Source: Chloroflexota bacterium (GTDB taxonomy: Bacteria > Chloroflexota > Anaerolineae > Caldilineales > Caldilineaceae). Taken from it: a stretch of 13,234 nt of DNA. The first letter of the stretch is position 1; every line of letters starts with the position of its first letter. Below, in pieces: positions 9,039 to 13,234 of this stretch. Location: positions 1 to 13,234 of the forward strand of contig QEUW01000206.1 in assembly GCA_003577005.1 (NCBI GenBank), given 5' to 3'. A program made the position numbers and the translations under genes. Under the pieces are notes generated by a model. It ran no database searches, was not told where the DNA came from, and was given only the letters and a program-made list of their open reading frames with translations.

Positions 9039-9087
9039 GGTAATTATAGGGTAGTGGGCCGAATAGCATGGTCTGGCCCATATTACC
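9039..9087 (+). promoter_or_regulatory. Stem-loop in the 5' leader of the TIR-ATPase mRNA
   Basis: TGGGCC (9055-9060) pairs perfectly with GGCCCA (9075-9080), and the outer GGTAAT (9039-9044) pairs with ATTACC (9082-9087). The left side has a 10-nt bulge and the right side one nt. The structure ends about 40 bases before the ribosome binding site. A GTG at 9054, in frame with the TIR gene, lies in the structure. No riboswitch family is recognisable. Confidence 0.4.
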
Positions 9088-9137
9088 AATATAACCTTTT
9101 ATCACAGAAGCATCACTCCTTGAAAAGGAAGGACAAC

Positions 9138-10925
9138 ATGCCTCAAGACTATTATGACTATGATGTATTTCTGAGCCACAGCAGTACTGATAAGCCCTGG
9201 GTCAGAAAACTCAAAAAGGATCTGTATGAATATGGGGTTAAAGCCTGGTTGGACGAGGACGAAATCCGCCCAGGTACGCGTTTTGCTGCAGCTTTAGAAC
9301 AAGCCTTGGCGACTTCCCGAACCGTGGCTCTCATTGTTAGTCGCGAAGGCGTATCCTCCCAATGGGTGATGGAGGAATATTTTAGCGCTCTGCAAGCTGT
9401 GCCGATAATCCCCGTGATTTTGGGGGAAGCCAAGCTGCCGCGTTTCTTGCAAGGCAGACACTGGGTAGATTTTCGCGATGAAACCAAATATGATCAGAAC
9501 CTAAGGCAATTAGTCTGGGGCATTACGGGTAAGGAGCCAGTCCAAACAAGGCACGAGGACATCAGTGCATTCATAAAATTTCTTGAAGAGATTACCCGGG
9601 AAGACAGAAGTAAAGAACGCAGATACAAATTTATTGATCCAAGGGGGTATATGGATCTTCTCACCACGAAAGGCCATCACGTCATCTTTGGCGGACGAGG
9701 GTCTGGCAAGTCGGCCTTTCTAAGAGAATTGGAAAACACGTGCAAGGATCACAAAATCATGCCTATTCTTGTAGATCTAGGCATTGCAAACGTTTCATAT
9801 CCCTATGTTCTCCTCGTGATTTTGATCGCCATATTTAATCAATTGCGAGATGTAATTGTCGCAGAGAAATACAATCGAGCAATATTGGCTACTGTCGGTG
9901 CAATTACGCTCTTCAGGGAAGGCAAACTTGTCAAAGATTTAGAAAGGACAATGGGTACATTAGATAAGCTATACTCACAACCATCAAGTTCGGTTCAGAC
10001 CATCTCGGCTGCCCTTGAATCAGATATTCATAGATACCGTGAATTGGTTGTACAATGGCTTGGCATGATGGATTATCGAGCTATTTACCTGCTCATAGAT
10101 GATTTCTATCAACTTCCGCCAGAAAGCCAACCTGAAGTTGCTGATTATCTCAAGAAACTATTTCGTGGACTTTCATGTTACCTAAAAATGGGTACTGTCC
10201 CAAGCCGCTCCCGCCTCTTTGCTCGCAATGAATTCTCAGAAATTGGGTTGCAGAGAGCAGATGATTATTCGCCAATTCATCTTGATTTTCTTCTTGAGGA
10301 CTTTGATGGGGCCCAAAGATTCTTGTCCGACCTATTCGATAATATTTGCAGCCAGGGCATAGAGGATTTTAGGGGCAATGTTCTTTTCGAGGATAGAGTC
10401 GATGCGATGAATATTCTAACGGAAGCATCGGGAGGTAACCCGCGTAGTTTCATCAATCTGTTGAAGGAACTACTGATTTATTATAAACCGCAACTGTCCC
10501 CACTTGGCTACCATGAAATACGTCGCGTCTGTGTCAACTATCTTAAAAGGGCCAGACAGGAAGCTGTAGAAAGTTACAGCAACTATGAGCTTTTGCACCA
10601 ACTTTTGACAGTGATCGTTGACCTGTGTCAGCGTCACCATGATATTGCCTTTTGCCTTAGCAAATACGAGATACACGCATATCCAAAACTTGGTGGCTTA
10701 ATCAGTCAGCTTGTGGATCTTCGATTGATTCATTTGCTGACAACTAGCTACCCTCCACCTGTAGGTGATAGACTTATCTATGTATTGTCTGTGGGCGTCT
10801 ATGATGAACTGGGCGATCCTTACGATTACTGGAAAAATGAGCGACTGACGAATAGAATTTTTAACTCTACTAAAGATTATCCACAGCTCGAATGTTCTGA
10901 ATTGCCTTTACATATTTTGAGCTGA
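9138..10925 (+). CDS. TIR domain-AAA/STAND-like ATPase fusion, putative defence effector
   Basis: A protein of 595 residues. I chose the ATG at 9138 because AAGGAAGGA (9126-9134) is well placed and the TIR fold starts at once; a GTG at 9054 would add 28 unlikely residues. Residues 5-135 are a TIR domain: YDVFLSHSSTD (8-18), the BB-loop region WLDEDEIRPG (37-46), and W76-VME-E80, where E80 fits the catalytic glutamate of NAD-cleaving TIRs. An ATPase follows, with Walker A GGRGSGKS (185-192), Walker B YLLIDDF (317-323) and a sensor-2-like GNPR (433-436). The C-terminal 450-595 looks like a helical/winged-helix region. Known TIR-NTPase fusions sense phage and deplete NAD; that role is inferred here. 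The gene leads the operon behind the promoter at 8908 and is AT-richer than the RHS gene, suggesting horizontal transfer. No exact family recognised. Confidence 0.88.
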   Translation: MPQDYYDYDVFLSHSSTDKPWVRKLKKDLYEYGVKAWLDEDEIRPGTRFAAALEQALATSRTVALIVSREGVSSQWVMEEYFSALQAVPIIPVILGEAKLPRFLQGRHWVDFRDETKYDQNLRQLVWGITGKEPVQTRHEDISAFIKFLEEITREDRSKERRYKFIDPRGYMDLLTTKGHHVIFGGRGSGKSAFLRELENTCKDHKIMPILVDLGIANVSYPYVLLVILIAIFNQLRDVIVAEKYNRAILATVGAITLFREGKLVKDLERTMGTLDKLYSQPSSSVQTISAALESDIHRYRELVVQWLGMMDYRAIYLLIDDFYQLPPESQPEVADYLKKLFRGLSCYLKMGTVPSRSRLFARNEFSEIGLQRADDYSPIHLDFLLEDFDGAQRFLSDLFDNICSQGIEDFRGNVLFEDRVDAMNILTEASGGNPRSFINLLKELLIYYKPQLSPLGYHEIRRVCVNYLKRARQEAVESYSNYELLHQLLTVIVDLCQRHHDIAFCLSKYEIHAYPKLGGLISQLVDLRLIHLLTTSYPPPVGDRLIYVLSVGVYDELGDPYDYWKNERLTNRIFNSTKDYPQLECSELPLHILS

Positions 10926-10927
10926 CG

Positions 10928-10975
10928 CTGACAGAGAAATCATTTTGAGTGACATTAACAACCTATTTCTGTCAG
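10928..10975 (+). other. Hairpin between the TIR-ATPase gene and the small ORF
   Basis: CTGACAGAGAAAT (10928-10940) pairs with ATTTCTGTCAG (10965-10975), leaving only a two-base bulge and a 24-nt loop. It starts three bases after the stop of the TIR gene. No T-run follows, so it is more likely an mRNA processing or translation-control structure than a terminator. The candidate TTG start of the next small ORF (10945) is in the loop. Confidence 0.4.
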
Positions 10976-11061
10976 ACAGGAAGTATATTTCGGTTTATGA
11001 CTGGGCTTCACCATATGTCGTCAATTTGCAGACAGTGGCAAAACTCTGGAAAGGTCTATGA
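10945..11061 (+). CDS. Possible 38-residue ORF translationally coupled to the pseudo-ATPase gene
   Basis: A frame with a possible TTG start at 10945 (GAGA seven bases upstream) stays open for 38 codons. It ends with TGA at 11059-11061, overlapping the ATG of the next gene in an ATGA junction. The product has charged and aromatic residues (SDRKYISVYDW, then NLQTVAKLWKGL at the end) and no recognised domain. The 132-bp gap between the two larger genes is almost filled by it. The overlap is typical of coupled translation, but the start codon and ribosome site are weak and the ORF may be chance. It lies inside the hairpin region 10928-10975. Confidence 0.3.
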   Translation: MSDINNLFLSDRKYISVYDWASPYVVNLQTVAKLWKGL

Positions 11062-11708
11062 AAAATAATAAAGCAAATTCTCTTCAAGTATCGAAACAAA
11101 ACAGTGTGGTCATATTTGATAATCCAGAAGATATGACCACCCATATTCGAATGCTGCAGACAGCGCTACTGCAAGGTGAAATTTCGGGTACCATAATTTC
11201 TTGTCAAGAATGGAACTCGCTAAATGATATGGCAGCCAGTTGTCTTGTTAAAGGCGTATTAGATTTTTTAACAATCAGAACTTTTGATCTTTTGGCAATC
11301 AAGTCTAGAGTGAACTTATTCAACCTAATGAATTCATACAAGACCCAAAAGAATTACCAGGAGTTTGCCTTACTGAAGCAGAGTCTAGCGGCACAAAAAA
11401 CAACCGAAGAGCTTAATAGATTCTTGGCTCGTCATCATGAAAGCATACAAGAGCAGATCAATAAGCTTATGGATTTGGAGCAGAAAGAATTTTCCCTGAT
11501 TGTGGTTAGTAATTTTCAAACAATTAGTAATAACGACCAACCTATGTTGGCTGGTATTCTGCATAGGTTGGTTAAAGGGGTCCCTGCGTATTTCCGCCTG
11601 TTAACACTAGGTCGTCCTCAACTATTCAGAAAAACTGATTTCGGTGAGGTAGGTATACAGCGTGACCACGATTATGTAGAAATAGTATGGAAAAGCCCCC
11701 AAAACTAA
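11058..11708 (+). CDS. Nucleotide-binding-dead paralogue of the TIR-ATPase core
   Basis: A protein of 216 residues; ATG at 11058 with AAAGG (11050-11054) upstream. By hand alignment it matches the ATPase core of the TIR protein. SNFQ...QP (151-162) aligns with DDFY...QP (321-332). After it, Y-F-R-L-L-T, QLFRKTDFGEVGIQRDHDY (188-206) aligns with RLFARNEFSEIGLQRADDY. I count about 19 identities over some 55 positions. At the N-terminus VVIFDNPEDMTT (17-28) sits where the partner has HVIFGGRGSGKS, and the distance from this site to Walker B is nearly equal (133 and 139 residues). The Walker A lysine and both Walker B aspartates are gone. TIR, GNPR and C-terminal parts are missing. It follows in the same operon with an ATGA overlap, so it probably binds or restrains the TIR-ATPase; decay after tandem duplication is the alternative. 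Confidence 0.75.
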   Translation: MKNNKANSLQVSKQNSVVIFDNPEDMTTHIRMLQTALLQGEISGTIISCQEWNSLNDMAASCLVKGVLDFLTIRTFDLLAIKSRVNLFNLMNSYKTQKNYQEFALLKQSLAAQKTTEELNRFLARHHESIQEQINKLMDLEQKEFSLIVVSNFQTISNNDQPMLAGILHRLVKGVPAYFRLLTLGRPQLFRKTDFGEVGIQRDHDYVEIVWKSPQN

Positions 11709-11783
11709 CGACGTCATTATAGGTATGGATGGTTCTTTGCAATTACATCTCGCTCGGTGGCTCCTTCCCAGCAAAAATCTTGC

Positions 11784-11987
11784 CTACCCCTCCGCCACTC
11801 TTGCCCACGCCAACTCGCAGTACTCCTCGCTCACATCATACCCAACCCATCGCCGCCCCAATCGCTGCCCCGCCACACACGTCGTCCCCGACCCGCAGAA
11901 CGGATCGAGCGCCACATCCCCAACATACGAATACAGTTCAATCACCCGGCTGGCCAACGCCACCGGGAACGGCGCGGGGTGCCCTAT
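11784..11987 (-). pseudogene. DNA methyltransferase (N4/N6 type), C-terminal remnant
   Basis: The minus strand encodes 67 residues starting [18 protein letters not shown], then [20 protein letters not shown] and [19 protein letters not shown] before TAG (11786-11784). HPAPFP followed by DPFCGSGTT (SAM-binding motif I, fragment residues 28-36) near the C-terminus is characteristic of DNA adenine/cytosine-N4 methyltransferases with motif I after the catalytic DPPY motif. An in-frame TAG at 11990-11988 cuts it off just before the HPAPFP part, and no DPPY motif can be found upstream. The gene is therefore a 5'-deleted remnant, converging on the operon at 9138-11708 with a gap of about 75 bases. 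Confidence 0.75.
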
Positions 11988-12003
11988 CTACCTGACCGAT
12001 CAC

Positions 12004-12100
12004 GTAGTGGGCGCACAGCGCCATCCCGGCGCAATCTCCCCTGTAGGTGATGTTAGTTCATCTTGTCGTACTTGATGGATGATGCTGGCGCCCACTCTAC
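12004..12100. repeat. Imperfect inverted repeat
   Basis: GTAGTGGGCGC (12004-12014) and GCGCCCACTCTAC (12088-12100) are inverted copies with a two-base bulge, separated by about 73 bases. It lies just upstream of the methyltransferase remnant on the minus strand. It may be the scar or ends of a small inserted element, or chance in a degraded region. Confidence 0.3.
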
Positions 12101-12175
12101 AACCCTGGTGGCAGCAGCTACACCATCGCAAACTTGTACGTTGTTTGCGGAAACCAATACATACTCGCCGCGTCC

Positions 12176-12355
12176 CTATTTCCCCAACCAGATCACCACT
12201 GCTCCGCAAGCCATCAGGTTACGCTCTAGCCGCCTTGCTCCCAAAGCCACGGGAATGGCCCCATTTGCATTTTGAGGCGTTAGCACCACCGATGCCCACC
12301 AGCGCCCCGCCAGCGCAGCCACGAGACAAATAAGCACACCCGTCTCACTGCCCAA
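12176..12355 (-). CDS. Possible small membrane protein, 59 residues
   Basis: From a TTG at 12355-12353 the frame gives LGSETGVLICLVAALAG-RWW..., a middle part with TPQNANGAIPVALGARRLERN, and a hydrophobic end MACGAVVIWLGK before TAG (12178-12176). Two hydrophobic segments suggest a small membrane protein. The ribosome site is poor; a GTG at 12337 is an alternative start. In the same frame 40 further sense codons follow the TAG (12175-12053, ending SSIKYDKMN before TAA), so this may be the front of a longer gene broken by a stop. I do not recognise a family. Confidence 0.3.
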   Translation of the reverse strand: MGSETGVLICLVAALAGRWWASVVLTPQNANGAIPVALGARRLERNLMACGAVVIWLGK

Positions 12356-12629
12356 TCCGGCCCCACCAGCCCGGCATCTTACGGCTGGCCTTTACCGATT
12401 CAGACGACGATATATAACCGATGCTATACAGAGCAACACGATCGTGCCAATCAGTACTCTCATCAGCAAAAACGGCGCTACTGATCCCCCGGTTCCCTTC
12501 GATCGCCACCGTCCAGTAATACGGATACCCTCGCAAATGCGGTGGCGTTTGCGCCACTGCCTCTTCTAGCGTCGTCCCAGGCGCAAACGAAATCACAAAT
12601 CATGCCAACAGGTTAAACAGAATCGGCAT
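12345..12629 (-). pseudogene. Broken small membrane-protein gene
   Basis: An ATG at 12629-12627 follows an excellent ribosome site (GGGGAGGGA on the minus strand). It reads MPILFNLLA, then TGA (12602-12600), then on in the same frame as FVISFAPGTTLEEAVAQT and further to a stop at 12347-12345. If the TGA were a Trp codon the N-terminus would be a signal or membrane segment. In the +1 frame the region at about 12470-12395 encodes a clear transmembrane helix with a basic end (PFLLMRVLIGTIVLLCIASV, then YRRLNR and TAA at 12394-12392). The simplest reading is a gene of about 80 codons with N- and C-terminal membrane segments, broken by one nonsense and one frameshift mutation. Family unknown. Confidence 0.35.
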
Positions 12630-12649
12630 ACTCCCTCCCCTAATTGTCA

Positions 12650-12678
12650 ATTATGAATTACGAAGAAGGAATTGCTAA
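12650..12678 (-). promoter_or_regulatory. Possible promoter of the broken minus-strand gene
   Basis: On the minus strand TTAGCA (12678-12673) and CATAAT (12655-12650) are 17 bases apart, matching consensus at 4 and 5 of 6 positions. They lie about 20 bases before the ribosome site of the ATG at 12629. The -35 falls inside the inverted-repeat arm at 12669-12681. Confidence 0.3.
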
Positions 12679-12751
12679 TGAAAGGCTTGCGAACAGCTGA
12701 GGCTAAGACAAACGAAACAGCCTACTATGTGGCGAAGCTCATTAGCAATTC
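12669..12751. repeat. 83-bp hairpin element with perfect 13-bp inverted ends
   Basis: GAATTGCTAATGA (12669-12681) and TCATTAGCAATTC (12739-12751) are exact inverted copies. Inside them GCTTGCG and GGCGAAGC pair imperfectly, so the whole 83 bp can fold as a long hairpin. Related AT-rich phrases flank it: TAATTGTCAATTATGAATTA (12640-12659) on the left and two near copies of TTCACAATTCTCA on the right (12750-12775). The size and structure fit a small palindromic repeat or MITE-like element, and no coding signal is present inside. Confidence 0.55.
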
Positions 12752-12772
12752 ACAATTCTCAGTTCACAATTC

Positions 12773-12900
12773 TCAACATTCTGCGCATTGTGGCCGAGAA
12801 CGAGCCAGATCGCAATACGCCCTGCTCATGTCATACTCAATCCACCACCCCGACCGTTGCTCGATGCCCGCCCACTACGGCGATGCTCCAGCCACACCAC
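12773..12900 (-). pseudogene. Second, more decayed DNA methyltransferase C-terminal remnant
   Basis: The minus strand reads GVAGASP, TAG (12877-12875), WAGIEQRSGWWIEYDMSRAY, CDLARSRPQ, then TGA (12775-12773). This follows the methyltransferase tail pattern FAGAGTTCVAGIEQ-GRRWIGYDxSxEYCxLARxR. It also parallels the intact-looking remnant at 11784-11987 ([20 protein letters not shown]). An internal stop and a shortened motif I show it is dead. The matching DNA, about 60 bp, is similar to 11816-11880 in the same orientation, so the two remnants form a diverged direct repeat about 1 kb apart. Confidence 0.5.
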
Positions 12901-12956
12901 CCACAGCGATAACACATAGTCCTCAAAGCACTGTAAAAAGCCCCCATCTTTCACCC

Positions 12957-12986
12957 TTGACAGTCACTCCTCCACCATGCTATATT
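12957..12986 (+). promoter_or_regulatory. Rightward sigma-70 type promoter
   Basis: TTGACA (12957-12962), an 18-base spacer, and TATATT (12981-12986) preceded by TGC, which gives an extended -10 (TGn). Transcription would start near 12993. No convincing ORF follows within the window, so the product is either a small RNA or a gene beyond the right edge. Confidence 0.5.
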
Positions 12987-13038
12987 CAGTGTATCTTAGA
13001 CTGCACCGGTAATTGCCTCCACGAGAGAGCAAAGAACC

Positions 13039-13069
13039 GCCGCCAAGATTTTCTCGTCTTGTTGGCGGC
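13039..13069 (+). other. Strong hairpin downstream of the 12957 promoter
   Basis: GCCGCCAAGA (13039-13048) pairs with the TCTTG...GGCGGC side (13057-13069), with one 3-nt bulge and an 8-nt loop. It starts about 45 nt after the predicted transcription start. No T-run follows directly, so it is not a classic terminator. Confidence 0.4.
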
Positions 13070-13234
13070 CAGCTAAATTCCCTGAAACAGGAGTAGGGTA
13101 GGGGCGAATTGCAGCGGCGTTCTAATCAATTGTTTAATCAATAGTTGAACGAAGCGCTCTGCGCAGAGGTAGGGTGCGTGAGGGGATAGGGCAAAGTTGT
13201 CGGGGAAGACAAAAGAGAATAGTTGAAACGCTCC
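13070..13234. other. Non-coding right end with short repeats
   Basis: No gene is seen here. The stretch contains TAATCAAT twice within 25 bases (about 13122-13141), a perfect 12-bp palindrome CTCTGCGCAGAG (13157-13168), and AATAGTTGAA twice (13140-13149 and 13218-13227). It may be the upstream region of a gene beyond the edge. Confidence 0.3.

Noticed and set aside
9054..9137. GTG start giving a 28-residue longer TIR protein
   Set aside because: The GTG lies in a leader stem-loop without a ribosome site, while ATG 9138 has AAGGAAGGA at proper distance and starts directly at the TIR domain.
10470..10676. Minus-strand ORF of 68 residues inside the TIR-ATPase gene
   Set aside because: Fully antisense to a well supported coding region, with no ribosome site or motif.
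11725..12333. Several overlapping plus-strand ORFs of 70-116 residues
   Set aside because: They are shadows of the minus-strand methyltransferase remnant and small membrane ORFs, proline/serine-rich with no family resemblance.
12600..12602. TGA read as tryptophan (alternative genetic code)
   Set aside because: TGA serves as the normal stop of the TIR-ATPase gene in this window, so a nonsense mutation is simpler.
12672..13076. Plus-strand ORF of 134 residues
   Set aside because: It crosses the palindromic element, the methyltransferase remnant in antisense and a promoter; low-complexity S/H/P-rich composition and no ribosome site.
13140..13234. Possible start of a CRISPR array (CGTTTCAACTATTC-like phrase twice on the minus strand)
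   Set aside because: Only about 10 bases match between the two copies, spacing is a single interval of 78 bases, and no full repeat-spacer unit is visible.

Overview
The window looks like an accessory region of a bacterial chromosome, made of pieces with very different base composition. From 1 to about 7930 the DNA is strongly GC-rich and is filled by one minus-strand gene that runs off the left edge. From about 8900 to 11710 it is clearly AT-richer and carries a short plus-strand operon. The rest is mixed and full of gene remnants. A short YLPLV motif in the left gene recalls secreted proteins of Chloroflexota, so that phylum is my best guess, held with low confidence.

Left block (1-7928, minus): about 2640 residues of a secreted SpvB/TcB-type RHS (YD-repeat) protein. 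In order it has a signal peptide, an SpvB-type N-terminal domain, FG-GAP/VCBS-type DxNGDGxxD motifs, a TcdB-like middle part and YD repeats. The C-terminal effector end and any immunity gene lie outside the window.

Junction (7929-8940): a leader with two small tandem duplications, a decayed C-terminal piece of an IS3-type transposase (plus), a small ribbon-helix-helix-like gene (plus), overlapping hairpins with a T-run, then a near-consensus sigma-70 promoter (TTGACA-N17-TATACT).

Central operon (8908-11708, plus): the promoter and a structured leader of about 190 nt precede a TIR-NTPase protein (595 aa; TIR domain, P-loop ATPase with Walker A, Walker B and a GNPR sensor-2-like motif, C-terminal helical/winged-helix-like part). 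A possible 38-aa ORF follows, ending in an ATGA overlap with a 216-aa protein. That last protein is a diverged paralogue of the same ATPase core in which both Walker motifs are destroyed and the TIR and C-terminal parts are missing. An NAD-cleaving-type TIR domain fused to an ATPase, paired with a nucleotide-binding-dead twin, is my main candidate for a new defence-type (abortive infection) system. Its function is inferred, not shown.

Right block (11709-13234): a graveyard, mostly on the minus strand. It holds two C-terminal remnants of a DNA methyltransferase that also form a direct DNA repeat, broken small membrane-protein genes, an 83-bp element with perfect 13-bp terminal inverted repeats, and a rightward promoter followed by a strong hairpin.
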